Both the position numbers and the translations under genes were made by a program. A stretch of 64,000 nucleotides of DNA from Pseudopithomyces maydicus (lineage: Eukaryota; Ascomycota; Dothideomycetes; Pleosporales; Didymosphaeriaceae), in assembly GCA_026873275.1 (NCBI GenBank), contig JANTUC010000005.1:1488001-1552000 (forward strand), given 5' to 3'. Below, one piece after another: positions 12,097 through 22,135 of the stretch. The stretch's first letter is position 1, and each line of letters starts with the position of its first letter. Under the pieces are notes generated by a model, which did not search any database, was not told the DNA's origin, and saw only the letters and a list, made by a program, of their open reading frames with translations.

Positions 12097-12124
12097 GGCA
12101 TAACCTGTACAGGTCCTTACGACG
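12097..12124 (-). repeat. Right arm of 28-bp inverted repeat
   Basis: The reverse complement begins CGTCGTAAGGACCTGTACAG and ends TATGCC. It matches 7859-7886 at 27 of 28 positions. The same 12-base palindrome ACCTGTACAGGT lies inside it. Confidence 0.9.
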
Positions 12125-12601
12125 ATAATTGAACATCACCATACTGGGGAAATTGTGTAAGCTGGTTCTTGGTCTTCGTTTAGTAAATTCTACTTATTTG
12201 CTTTTGTCTCAAAGCTGTGATTTGACCTTTGGTGATTTCACTAATTCGATTGCGCATGAGACATTTGAATGTTGCTGATCGGGCTTTATGCGCTAGGAGT
12301 AGCAATGACAAGCTTGCCTGATAACTGCCGAGGCTCGGGACAGCGCGGGGAAATACTGACTATGTAACGTGAAGGTTGAAGACAACCTTTCCCAATCCGT
12401 GCGACCTCGTTTGAGCCCCTCCATAAGACTGTTTGCCTCCGTCGTGTTCATTTTCATGCATTGAACATTACTTTTCTCAGAGTAGTCCACCCCACGATCC
12501 AATTTCTCCACACTACACTACCACCCCCGAATCTCACTGCTTCGATATCATTCCGGGACCATCTCCCATCTTAGTATTTGGACGAACGATATCCTAGCAA
12601 A
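12125..12601. promoter_or_regulatory. Promoter region of the alpha/beta hydrolase
   Basis: This is a 477-base gap between the right repeat arm and the hydrolase ATG. No specific binding site was assigned and no other gene was seen. Confidence 0.4.
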
Positions 12602-13678
12602 ATGTGTGATTTCAGTGAATATGGGGGTCCCTCGGACGAATGGCTCGCACTGGAGAAGACGATCCCAATCCCGGCCTTCGACTTCAGCATCGACATGAAA
12701 ATCGCACAAGCTACCGTCAATGCCGGACGCGAAGAAGCATCTGCAAAAGCCATGCAAAGCCTCGGCCCACACGTTCGAACCGCAGACTATTCTATTCCAA
12801 CGCGTGATGGCTCCTCGATCGAGGCGCGCAGTTACCGCCCGGTCTCCGCTCCGGAGGACGAAGCGTTACCCTTATACGTGCACTTCCACGGAGGCGGATT
12901 TGTCTTCGGTACACTCGATAGCGAAGACGCGGCATGTGCCAATACTGCTATCAACGCCAAGTGTGTTGTCCTAAACGTCAACTACCGACACACGCCTGAC
13001 CATGTCTATCCTACCGCGTGGAACGATTCGCAGGACGCTTTCATTTGGCTCCACAAAAACACGGACGCTCTTAAGATCGACCCGTCGAAAGTAGTGATTG
13101 GTGGGGTCTCAGCCGGCGGACAGCTGACTGCTTCTCTCGTTTTGGAAAAGCGGAAGGGAACAAACGAGGCACTGAGAAACCTGCCAGACATAGCCGCACA
13201 GGTGCTGATCATCCCGGCACTTGCGAACTATGAAACTTATTCTGAAGGACCTCTCAAACTAATGAAGAGTCGGGAGATCTCATCGATGGTGGAGAACGAG
13301 AATGCGCCGATCCTGCCGATGAAGGCATGCGAGTCATTTACGAAGCTCTTGAAGATATCGAAGGTAGAACTGAGCGACCCCAAAGCTAATACACTTACGG
13401 CAGCAACGGCGGACGACGTAAAAGGAATGCCACCAACTATTTTCGGCATTGCGGGGATGGATCCTCTAAGAGACGAGGCATTGTTGTACGCGAAGTTTTT
13501 GGCCGAAGCAGGCGTACCTACTGATGTTCGGCTGTTCAAGGGTGTGCCGCATGGATTTAGGAGGTTTGGGCCTGCTTTGAAAGCTTCAGCGCAGTGGGAC
13601 AAGGCTATTGAAGACGGTATTGAGTGGGCGAGGAGCAAGCCAGCTGCGACTGGGAAATTCGACATTCAGGTGATGTAA
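12602..13678 (+). CDS. Alpha/beta hydrolase fold-3 esterase/lipase
   Basis: This single-exon gene encodes 358 residues from the ATG at 12602, eight codons into a longer open frame that lacks an earlier ATG. It has the oxyanion-hole motif HFHGGGF near residue 98 and the nucleophile elbow GGVSAGG with Ser about 170. The acid Asp about 287 lies in GMDPLRDEALLYA and the base His about 317 in GVPHGF. This is the hormone-sensitive-lipase-like group of fungal carboxylesterases, which cleave short acyl esters. No signal peptide is seen, so it is likely cytosolic. Neighbours give no pathway clue and the natural substrate is unknown. Confidence 0.93.
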   Translation: MCDFSEYGGPSDEWLALEKTIPIPAFDFSIDMKIAQATVNAGREEASAKAMQSLGPHVRTADYSIPTRDGSSIEARSYRPVSAPEDEALPLYVHFHGGGFVFGTLDSEDAACANTAINAKCVVLNVNYRHTPDHVYPTAWNDSQDAFIWLHKNTDALKIDPSKVVIGGVSAGGQLTASLVLEKRKGTNEALRNLPDIAAQVLIIPALANYETYSEGPLKLMKSREISSMVENENAPILPMKACESFTKLLKISKVELSDPKANTLTAATADDVKGMPPTIFGIAGMDPLRDEALLYAKFLAEAGVPTDVRLFKGVPHGFRRFGPALKASAQWDKAIEDGIEWARSKPAATGKFDIQVM

Positions 13679-13999
13679 TAAAATTGAATATTCAGCTCGT
13701 CACGATATCGAACCCTATATTTTTTGTAGACATAATGTGACCAATATGGTGAATGGGTCTTACATTGAACCATGCTGGGAATGAATGTAACATCAGTCTG
13801 CAGTCACATTTGTAACATTTACTTGAAAGAGGCCTTAAATGCCAGCTTGAGTCATCATTCACTATATGACCGGGAGTATCAATGCTATGTCAAGTCACAA
13901 AAATAGATTTATGAACAATCCGATGAATCAGTCTCTTCATATTGTCTCTTGATATACAAATTAAGAGCCGCCACGAAGCCCTCGACAGACCTTTCTGAC
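13679..13999. other. Intergenic region
   Basis: About 320 bases between the hydrolase and the next open frame. It is AT-rich with no recognisable feature. Confidence 0.5.
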
Positions 14000-14629
14000 A
14001 TGTTAATCTACCAAAATCCCTCGCTTGCTGCTCGGCATAGACCCCAAGGTAGATCTTTCTTCGAATTCGGGTTTTTCACAGGACATCAAAGCGACATGGA
14101 GCATGACTCAGAAGAACAAATCTCCGCGCTCTCACCCGCACCACATCAGTACAGCTTCTATGTCCAACCCCTCCGCATGCTTTTCAAATCTCTATGGAAC
14201 GATCTCTCATTTGGACCATACTCCAAAGTCCCAACTACACTTCGAATTCTCTGCCACACCGCACGCCAACTTGTCTACTCCCTCTCGCAAAGTACCGAGA
14301 ACTTGCTAGAAGCTGTGACTCACGCTTTTCGACTCATCGATTTGATACAAGGGTGGCATCTCGACGCAGAGCTTCAGTCATGGCATGACCTTCGATTGCA
14401 AAAAAAGATTCAAGCGCATCTAGGACGCTCGGGCGGGGCTGGGCTGAGGGTACCGGAATATTCTGTTGAGGCGAGGATTTATATTCTTCTAGGGTATCTT
14501 CTGTGCGAGGGAAATAGGCGAGAGATGCGGGCGGAAAAGACTCGGGGTTTGAGTATGTGGCAAGTGTTGGACGGGGAATACGGCGATGTAGGGAGGATGT
14601 TTTATCAGGTTGCGAGAGCCGGCACTTGA
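14000..14629 (+). CDS. Hypothetical protein
   Basis: The ATG at 14000 opens 209 residues in one exon; an in-frame ATG at about 14094 is an alternative start. The sequence is helix-like and Leu-rich (LRILCHTARQLVYSLS, LLEAVTHAFRLIDLIQGW, YILLGYLLCEGNRREM). No catalytic motif or family was recognised. The long uninterrupted frame and balanced composition support a real gene, but there is no homology-based evidence in hand. Confidence 0.55.
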   Translation: MLIYQNPSLAARHRPQGRSFFEFGFFTGHQSDMEHDSEEQISALSPAPHQYSFYVQPLRMLFKSLWNDLSFGPYSKVPTTLRILCHTARQLVYSLSQSTENLLEAVTHAFRLIDLIQGWHLDAELQSWHDLRLQKKIQAHLGRSGGAGLRVPEYSVEARIYILLGYLLCEGNRREMRAEKTRGLSMWQVLDGEYGDVGRMFYQVARAGT

Positions 14630-15000
14630 CTTCTTGCTAAATAGATTTACATATTGGATTTGGGAATCCTTAGCACCGGCTTATTTTCAGTATACTATGC
14701 TGAATACTTCGTTAGTAAATTAATGTATAGTGCGTTTGCTCATCTGTGTACATGAGTACACAAGCTCCCTTTGTTCAATCTTCCTCCTTAGGAGCATACA
14801 GCTGGATCGAAATTTAAGAATATTGTGTTCATTTCATGTTTCGGGACCAAATTTCATTCATGTTACTCTTGCTATACCACACAGAGTTATCATCTTGCCA
14901 CGTGGAGTTAATGCCCCGCTCATCGTGTAACAGCATAACAGGTCAGATCTTCAATGAGCTGAGCGCGGCATCATAACGTGTGTCGACACGTACATCGAAC
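14630..15000. other. Intergenic region
   Basis: About 370 bases containing the promoter of the F-box/ankyrin gene. No other feature was seen. Confidence 0.5.
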
Positions 15001-16215
15001 ATGAACCGCTCCGACTACTTTTCTAGTCTACCTGTCGAGCTTCTTATGCTTATAGCTGAGTACCTTCCGAACAGAGAGCTAAACTGTTTTCTACGAGTGA
15101 ACTGTCGAACATATCAGGCATTGATTGATACGCTTTGTCGCCGGAATATCGAACAGCAAGGGAGTAGTGCCCTTTCGGCAGCAGTACAAAACAACCATGT
15201 CGAAGTAGTGTGTCGGTTGGTGCGGCTGAAGGCCGACGTAAATACCGCGAGCGTAATTCGGCGGTTGCCATGGCCGTTTCTTCAATCTGTGGGAAGAGAT
15301 CGTCTCATCATCCCATGTCCTTATCAGCAATTAGAAGCTCGCAAAGAAACACCTTTACTCATAGCGGTCGCAACCAATAATTTACGCGTTGTGAACATCC
15401 TTCTGGAAGCCGGAGCACGCGTCCAACCGCATTACCAGTTGACAGACGAAACACCGCTTGAATTAGCAATAAAGAATGGGAACATACCCATCGTACGTGT
15501 ACTAATCAACGCAAGCGGGGATATTAACGCTTCTGTGAAATCACACTGGACCGCTGTTGGGATCGCAAGTTATTCTAAGCAAGTGGAAATACTCAAATAC
15601 CTCCTCGAGAAAGGGGCCACGCCCACTATCCCCTGTGAGGTCTTCGACCATTTACTGTCCGTTGAACATCCACCTTATGAACGGCGACGCCGACCTTTGA
15701 ATGGGCATGAGGCAAGGTCGGGCAATTCGAACCGAACAGTATACCGCTACCGTTTAGACGATACTCCGATTGAGATACTTCGTCTCCTGATGCACTACGG
15801 ACTTAGAACGACTGAGCAGCAAAGGCAGCAAGGAAGAGCGCACTACGACCCAAGAGTACGATACATTTTCCTCGTATACGATCCTGCCAGCAACATACGT
15901 ACGCCCCCCAAAAAGCACTTCGCTGTGATGTTTGGCCTCATCCCCCGTTCCGTCCCATCCACCATGAATTCAGAAATGCAACTGAATCACGAAATGATAT
16001 TTCCAAAAGCCGAAGAAGATCTAGTTCCACACATTGACACACTGTGCATTGGCACATACGACCCATGGAACTGCTTCGGGGAACGGTACTTCGCGCCGCT
16101 CGAAACGAGTCACACACCTTCGGAACCTAGCGCATCGAACGATGGTAAAAAGAGCGAGAAGGAAGAGTGGCCAGATCTTAGGTTACATTTTTCTATCCAT
16201 TACCCCCAGGAATGA
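15001..16215 (+). CDS. F-box and ankyrin-repeat protein
   Basis: This single-exon gene encodes 404 residues. The N-terminus YFSSLPVELLMLIAEYLPN followed by LNCFLRVNCRTY is a typical F-box. Ankyrin units follow: SALSAAVQNNHVEVVCRLV, then ETPLLIAVATNNLRVVNILL with EAGARV, ETPLELAIKNGNIPIVRVLI and a weaker fourth around WTAVGIASYSKQVEILKYLL. The C-terminal 150 residues are unassigned. The F-box would dock to Skp1 in an SCF ubiquitin ligase and the ankyrin face would bind the client; this is inferred from the domains. The start at 15001 places the F-box at the N-terminus as usual. Confidence 0.88.
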   Translation: MNRSDYFSSLPVELLMLIAEYLPNRELNCFLRVNCRTYQALIDTLCRRNIEQQGSSALSAAVQNNHVEVVCRLVRLKADVNTASVIRRLPWPFLQSVGRDRLIIPCPYQQLEARKETPLLIAVATNNLRVVNILLEAGARVQPHYQLTDETPLELAIKNGNIPIVRVLINASGDINASVKSHWTAVGIASYSKQVEILKYLLEKGATPTIPCEVFDHLLSVEHPPYERRRRPLNGHEARSGNSNRTVYRYRLDDTPIEILRLLMHYGLRTTEQQRQQGRAHYDPRVRYIFLVYDPASNIRTPPKKHFAVMFGLIPRSVPSTMNSEMQLNHEMIFPKAEEDLVPHIDTLCIGTYDPWNCFGERYFAPLETSHTPSEPSASNDGKKSEKEEWPDLRLHFSIHYPQE

Positions 16216-16848
16216 ACGTTTCTGGGCGTTAGCGCATGGTACAAGGGCGAGGGATGCAGATAGGGTAGAATGTCGATGTTTGATTGTTTTGTTCGTTCGA
16301 TTTCTGTACTTCTGTTAGGGAATATATATATTTACAGATATGTTAACAAGGCATACTGGCATTAGTTGATCACAGGTCCTCACATCCTTTTCGTAAATCT
16401 TACCACCGCATTACATACCACAGGATTTATTTCAATTTCTCGTTCACTTCTTCTACCAGCTTCTACTCGCAATTGAGCAAGCTTTTTTTATTCCCACCTT
16501 GATCGATTTATAGATATTTTTACGAGAGGCATGTGGTATGTGGATGGGAAGAAATGATGTTTGTTGTGTGGTTCATATATATGCGTGGGTAGCGGCAGTG
16601 CGAGGTTCATCTTCGCGAAAAGTCCGTTCAAATATCACGAATTCACTCCTCTCAAAATTTACGTTAAAGAAAGAAAAACGAAAGTTTGATTTAACGTAAA
16701 TGCATTCAATATTCTCCCAAATCCATAATTGATATCATAAGCTTTTATTCCACCCACCCCTCAACGCCACCCATGCAAACTATCTCACTACTCAGATCAT
16801 CCAATCTCAATTGACCCGTTCACCACCATGCCACAAATGGTTAATCAT
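16216..16848. other. Convergent intergenic region
   Basis: About 630 bases between the 3' ends of the F-box/ankyrin gene and LSG1. It is AT-rich, presumably 3' UTRs, and no gene was recognised. Confidence 0.5.
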
Positions 16849-18886
16849 CTACTGATATTCCTCCCTCACCTTCTTCGCCCTCCTCTTATTCGCCTTGAAA
16901 TGCTTCTTGCTATTCATCTGCACCTCGCTCGCATCCACACCCTTCTCCATCGCCACCAACGTCTTCAGCTTCCTCCCCGTAAGCTGCTTCCCCTGCTCGC
17001 TATACTGGTAGTGGAAAGGACGACTCACGTGTCCTGTTCCCTGGCCAGGACCGAAAAACTTCTTGTCGAGCCGGGAGCTCTTCTCGCCGGTCATAGGCGC
17101 AGATGCCATGTCGAAGTCGTCATCGGAGAGTGCGGGATCCTCACTACTACCGGCGGCGGCAGCAGCAGCGGTGGCGGAGGCGTAGTAGTGGCGGCGTTTC
17201 TCAGGGAGGTGGTTTTCGTCGTAGAGCTCGCGGTTGAAGCGGCGGGCGTCGATCGGGGGCTCCATTGGGGGAGGGTGGCAGTATAGGAGTTTACCCTTAA
17301 CGTAGTCCTTAAGGATATAGCGCGCTGCTCGGGACTCATCGGGCTGTCCTAGACCTTGGGTTTGGAAACCACGGGCGATGGCGTACGCACGGAGGACCTC
17401 GTCTGAGGTGGGAACTCCAGTGCCGCCTTCTTCGAGGGGTCGGATCTGGATCTTCATTCCGTAGATGGCCTCGAGGAAAGCCTGGGGAATGCGCTGAGCG
17501 ACGAGGCCGGCGGGACCGGTGTACTCACGCAATTGGTCGATGGGCAGGACGCCGGCGCAGACAAGCTCGCCCTTTGTGGTTGCAAAGTTGGGAAAGACGA
17601 GACCAGGACAATCGCAAAGAATGACTTGGTCACTGAGATGGATCGTCTGGAAATGCTTGGTTTTACCAGGTGTGGCAGAGACGGAGACCTTCTTCGCGCC
17701 AATAAGAGCGTTGATGGTGGACGATTTACCGACGTTGGGGTATCCGACCAAACCGATAGATGTCTTGCGGCGTTGTCCATCGGGGCCTGTATCAACCTCG
17801 GGCGCGTGCTGCAGGAATAATGATTCCAGCTCGTCAGTTGTGAGAATTCGTATCCGCTCTTCTTCATCGGTCAATTGAACTGGAGCCTTCTCTTCTTCAG
17901 CCGGCTGTTCCTTCTCTTCTTTATTATCTTTGATTTCAATCTTCTCAGCTTCCTTTGCGAGCTCATCGCCCTCGGAATCACTCTCTTCTTCGACGTCCTC
18001 ATCCGAGTCCTCATCCGATTCATCGTCTTCTTCAACGTCCTCCAGTTGACGAGCTTCGTTCAATTCCTTGGCTAGCTCCGCCGAGAAGAACTTGTAGTTG
18101 ATGCCCTTCTCCACGAAGTAATCTGCCCATGCTTGCCGCATCTCCACAGTCAACATATCGGCCTTGTTAACCAGCAACAAGTTGTTCTTCTTTGAGTCTA
18201 CCTCTTTCACATAAGTTTCCAAGTCCTCACTTCGGAACAGCAGAGGGTTTCGCGCATCGACAATCTGAACCACCAGGTCGGATCGCTCAATAACGCGCCA
18301 CAGCTGCCTCCAGACTTCGAGATTTCGCTCGAAGGGCGTCATGAGCAAGTCGTTGTGCTCCTGCAGCTCGGCCAATCCCCTACGCCACTGCAGCAGCGAC
18401 TCCTTCTCCCGGATGTCCAGTTGCTGTGCTGTGGTCTTTTCGTCCCATTGCGGTCTCCTGGGCACGCTCAACTTCTCCCTGTTTTCCTTGTGTTTCCGGA
18501 CTGTGGCACGCTCTTCCGCTGCGGTTAGCAGGTAGGGGTTCTTCTGGTCACGGTGGATGATCTTGACGTTGTTCATCTTCTCAGCCGTGAAGTCGGTGCC
18601 TGCCAACTCGGCGGTCGAAAGAAACTCGTCGAGATCGTTCTGCTCGGTGACGGAGCGCATCTTGACCCACGACGCCTCCTTCTTCTCGTTCGTGATGTAC
18701 TGCCCACGTTAGCATTTTCTTCATATAAGTGTGCGCAAAACGTACCTTCTCTCCATTCTGGCCTGTCCGCTCGATGCCGCCCTGGAAGTTGCCCTTGCGC
18801 ATATCCGAGCCCTTGCCCTTGCCAAAGCGGTCGTTCATGAGGCTGTTGCCCAGCCCCACGCTCTTCTTGGACTTTGCGAGCACCAT
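16849..18886 (-). CDS. LSG1: Large-subunit GTPase Lsg1 (60S ribosome biogenesis)
   Basis: Exon 1 is 18886-18746, the intron 18745-18700 is 46 nt, and exon 2 runs 18699-16849; about 663 residues. The GTPase motifs are in circularly permuted order: G4 NKAD near residue 224, G1 GYPNVGKSS near 365, then G3 DCPG near 409. This order is the hallmark of the YlqF/Lsg1 family. An acidic Asp/Glu-rich insert lies between G4 and G1 near residues 275-320. The C-terminus is Lys/Arg-rich (KHFKANKRRAKKVR), as in ribosome-binding members. In yeast Lsg1 acts in the cytoplasm to release the export adaptor Nmd3 from pre-60S particles. It shares its upstream region with LTV1. Confidence 0.96.
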
Positions 18887-19145
18887 GTTGCCGACGGTAT
18901 CTGTGATTCCGGTTTGACTGGGTGCGAGAGTGTGGCGGGGTGTCGAGCAGAAGAGATGGGCTGTGACTGGTGGTCGGCGAAAAGTTGCCCCACGTCATTC
19001 ACCCCTCGCTTAAATTTTCGAGAGAAACCGCGACCGCGCCCGCCGCCACTTTTTTGTAAGCGTTCTCCGGCCTTCGAAATCCACCCAGCCGATCCAGTTC
19101 GACCGCCCGCCACGCCCACACAATTCACGCCCTGTCACCGCCAAA
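18887..19145. promoter_or_regulatory. Bidirectional promoter of LSG1 and LTV1
   Basis: Only 259 bases separate the two divergent ATGs. Both genes serve ribosome assembly, so a shared promoter would coordinate them. An A/T patch (CTTAAATTTTCG) near 19010 weakly resembles a ribosome-biogenesis RRPE element; this is suggestive only. Confidence 0.7.
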
Positions 19146-20698
19146 ATGCCACGCCGAAAGTTCATGTAAGCTGCTTTTTCAGAGTTGTCGGCGTCGGATA
19201 CCCCGCTAACCCCGCCAGCGATAAGAAGGATGCGATAAACTACCGCCTCGTCCACCGCGCCCAGAACGACCCGCGTATTCACGATGCCGACGCACCGCAG
19301 ATGGTCTTTGCCGAAGTCGAAGGCAAGAACACCAATGACGATCTCGGGCCGGCTGGCAGTTCGCGGGCCTCGCACTACTCCTCTGCGTCAAGATGGACAG
19401 CTGCGACCGGTCGCACTGGACGCAGTCAAATCAAGTCGCGCAGGGATTTGGAAGGCGAGTTTGGGACCAGAGTTCGAACCAACGAAGGCGAGGCTGCCAA
19501 CTATGGCATTTACTACGACGACTCCGAGTATGATTACATGCAACACATGAGGGATTTGAACAGCGGGGGCGGTGAAGCATACTTCATCGAGGCCAAACAG
19601 GACAAGAAGAAGGGAAAGCAAAAGATGGATTTGGCGGATGCTCTTCGTGCAGCTACACTAGACGACAGACAAAGCGATGCAGGAATCAGTATGAGCAGCA
19701 GCATCAGCAGAGCAGCGAGCGATGTCTTCGGCGATGATCTGGCGCCATCTGAGTTCGTGCGCAAGACGACATATCAAGACCAACAGAATATTCCAGATGC
19801 AATTGCAGGCTTTCAGCCGGACATGGATCCGAGGTTACGCGAGGTACTAGAGGCTCTGGAAGACGAAGCGTACGTCGAAGATGAGGAGGACTTCTTCGCT
19901 GAGCTGACCAATGATCCTGCTGAGGTTGGTCAGTATGAGTGGGAGGAGCAGGACTTTGAGGAGGACGACTACAGAGGCCAGTTCCTTGACGAAGAGGATG
20001 CAGGATGGGAGACGGATGACACGATCAAGGCATCGTCACCGAAGCCGAAGAAAGAGAAAGCGCCAGTGGACCCCACGGACCCATCAACGCTCCCAGCACC
20101 AGACGAGGCACCAGCCGAGCCTGAAGACGGTCACATGGACTACATGGAAGAGTTCAAGAAGTTCAAGAAGGACGCAAAGGCAGGAAAGGCGCCGAAGCCG
20201 GCTGCCCCGTCAGACGTGCAATCATCCGTCCTGACAGGTGCATCGGCACTGACAGCCGGCGGCCGCAAGAAGAAGCGAAAGGGTGCCCTCACATCAACAT
20301 CCAACTACAGCATGACATCTTCAGCCCTGCACCGCACCGAAGGTCTCACGCTCCTTGACCAGCGATTCGACAAGATCGAGGAGGAGTATGCGGACGACTA
20401 CTTCCCCGACGACGCTTCCATGGTGTCGGGTATGAGCCAGATGTCTGGGCTCAGCAAAATGTCCGGAATGAGCGGCATGTCTGGCATGTCGAACATGAGC
20501 GAGGTGCCGCAGCTGAGGTCGGACTTCGACAGCATCATGGACGACTTCCTGGGTAACCATGCGGCGGTGGGGAAGAGGAAAGCCTACATCCGGAAGGGCA
20601 AGGTGATGAGCGGGCTGGAGCAGCTGGATGAGGTGCGGAAGGGTCTGGGTCCTGCGCGGATCAACGGACGGCCAAGACCGCAGAAGGCAAAGGCGTAG
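19146..20698 (+). CDS. LTV1: Ltv1 family 40S ribosome biogenesis factor
   Basis: Exon 1 (19146-19165) encodes only MPRRKF plus two bases. A 53-nt intron (19166-19218) follows, then exon 2 (19219-20698); 499 residues. The start MPRRKFIDKKDAINYRLVHR followed by DPRIHDADAPQMVF is the conserved Ltv1 N-terminus. The middle is very acidic (EDEEDFFAELTND, EEQDFEEDDYRGQF). The C-terminal motif is FDSIMDDFLGN. Ltv1 binds the pre-40S head with Enp1 and Rps3 and leaves before cytoplasmic maturation. A Met-Ser-Gly repeat near residues 410-435 is unusual. The very short first exon is easy to miss. Confidence 0.95.
20428..20505 (+). repeat. Met-Ser-Gly triplet repeat in LTV1
   Basis: The stretch encodes repeated M-S-G/Q/K/N units such as SGMSQMSGLSKMSGMSG. 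It is in frame and low in complexity. It lies between the acidic region and the conserved C-terminal motif. Confidence 0.8.
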
Positions 20699-21106
20699 GG
20701 TTGGGAGTTTGTTGTTTCCACAGCTGGCGTTCAAGGGATACGGGAAAGCATTCTATCTATACCCGGCAGATTGTTGCGTGATTTATGATGAATATATTGG
20801 ACGAGTGAATCCTCTCCTGTTCTATCTTCTGATGCGGCTCCTGTCATGTTCTCTGGACGGTGATTATGGCATGCAGGCCAGCCTGGGTTGTACCTTGCTT
20901 CTAATGAATTACATCCACATCCACATCCACGCACACTGGGTATATTCCGCTACATTTCTCTCGAGCTGGCCCTTTGGTCATTCCCAGTCATCTGTTCCGC
21001 AATATGCGGATATGGGACGTGTGAAAACTGACGCTGTAATCGCGGCCTGCTCGTCCAATCTCTGGGGACTGCCCCCCACCGAAAAGCACTGCACTCCCTC
21101 CCTTCC
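20699..21106. other. Convergent intergenic region
   Basis: About 400 bases between the 3' ends of LTV1 and BET5. It contains a short ACATCC repeat near 20910-20930 and no gene. Confidence 0.55.
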
Positions 21107-21687
21107 TCAAGATGGCAGTACCGTGGTGACGAACAATTCTAGCGCCCTCTCGAACAGCTCGTTCGCAACACCAATGCCGCCAGGATGCTCGACGGGCGCC
21201 AGCGGATTCTTAACCACGTACTCGACGTACAAATTCGCCCATATCTGATGCAGGTACGGGCGCAAATTATTCAGCTTCGTGTCGGTGAGCATGACGAACT
21301 TCATGCGCGTCGGGGTCTCGTAGTAGTGCAACTTGTACTCGCCGGTGCGGTAGCTGAGGAAGGTGTCGTCGGCGCCGCCGAGCTTCTGCACCATGTTGCG
21401 CAGCGAGAAGACCAGGCCGAAGATGAGCTTCTCGTCGTCCTGGTGCTTGGAGCGCTGGGCCTGGGTCAGGGCGTCGCCATTGGAGGTTATGCTACCGGCG
21501 GACTGGGGGCGCGGCGCCTTGGACGAGGACGACGGCGTCGCTGCGGCGGGGGTCCAGCGGCGGGAGTAGATGCACTCGGCTGGCGGGGGAGAGAGACGTG
21601 TTAGGGGCGGGTTGCGCAGACAGGGCGGGCGGGGTCAGCGGCGGACTCACTGTGGCGGTCGAAGATGTAGAAGGCGTACAGCACCAT
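21107..21687 (-). CDS. BET5: TRAPP complex subunit Bet5 (TRAPPC1)
   Basis: Exon 1 (21687-21651) encodes MVLYAFYIFDRH. A 71-nt intron (21650-21580) and exon 2 (21579-21107) complete 169 residues. The longin-type start followed by TECIYSRRW is characteristic of Bet5/TRAPPC1. The middle carries LIFGLVFSLRNMVQKLGG, YRTGEYKLHYYETPTRMKFV and NLRPYLHQIWANLYVEYVVK, all family hallmarks. A Ser/Pro/Ala-rich loop after CIYSRRW is an insertion common in fungal members. Bet5 is a core subunit of TRAPP, the exchange factor for Ypt1/Rab1 in ER-to-Golgi traffic. It diverges from the neighbouring protein kinase gene. Confidence 0.95.
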
Positions 21688-22135
21688 GGCGGTGCGGGTG
21701 CGGGCGCGGGCGCTGGTGCAGTGCGGGTGCGAGTGCTGGATGGGGGTGGGCGGCGGCGGAGGAGAGCCTCGGGAGGGCCTCGACTGGGCGGAAGGGCTGG
21801 GCTGTGCCAGGGTGTGGCCCGAAGGGTGCTGTGGAGAGGGCAGCCCAGCGGCGGGGCAGACAGACGTTGACCCAAGCTTGGCTGCTGCAAGACGACGTTA
21901 AAGAATTGGGAGATCGCCGTCGCTGCTTGCGTTAGACTGCACAGCTACCTACTTTCTCCGCACCACAGGCACCGTGGCCCTCCGCTTCTTCGTGGCCCCC
22001 CTGCAATTGCCCTTCCTTTCTTCCCCCCCCCTCTCTTCTCCCCTACTGCTTGCTTCCTACCAGCCAGCCCGCCAGCCCGCCAGTCCGCCCGCCAGCCTGC
22101 GTCTTGAGTCCCTCGGCCGGCCTGCCTGTCCCCAG
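21688..22135. promoter_or_regulatory. Bidirectional promoter of BET5 and the SAK-type kinase
   Basis: The 448-base gap contains a strong pyrimidine tract near 22005-22050. It also has a tandem GCCAGCCC-like repeat near 22062-22095 just upstream of the kinase ATG, probably in its 5' leader. Confidence 0.6.

Larger units (their letters stand above)
7859..12124. mobile_element. Candidate 4.27-kb element bounded by terminal inverted repeats
   Basis: A 28-bp inverted repeat brackets a decayed segment containing the HET-NB-ARC-TPR pseudogene and a second coding relic. The layout resembles a DNA transposon or non-autonomous element with captured cargo. No transposase was recognised, and no target-site duplication is visible: the outer flanks ATTTCA and ATAATT do not match. 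It could equally be two unrelated copies of a small repeat on either side of a decayed gene. Confidence 0.35.

Noticed and set aside
7850..12135. Target-site duplication flanking the inverted repeat
   Set aside because: The outer flanks do not match at 2, 3, 4, 5 or 8 bases, so no duplication is claimed.
16828..17286. Long open frame antisense to LSG1
   Set aside because: It is the reverse shadow of a conserved coding exon, with biased composition and no independent motif.
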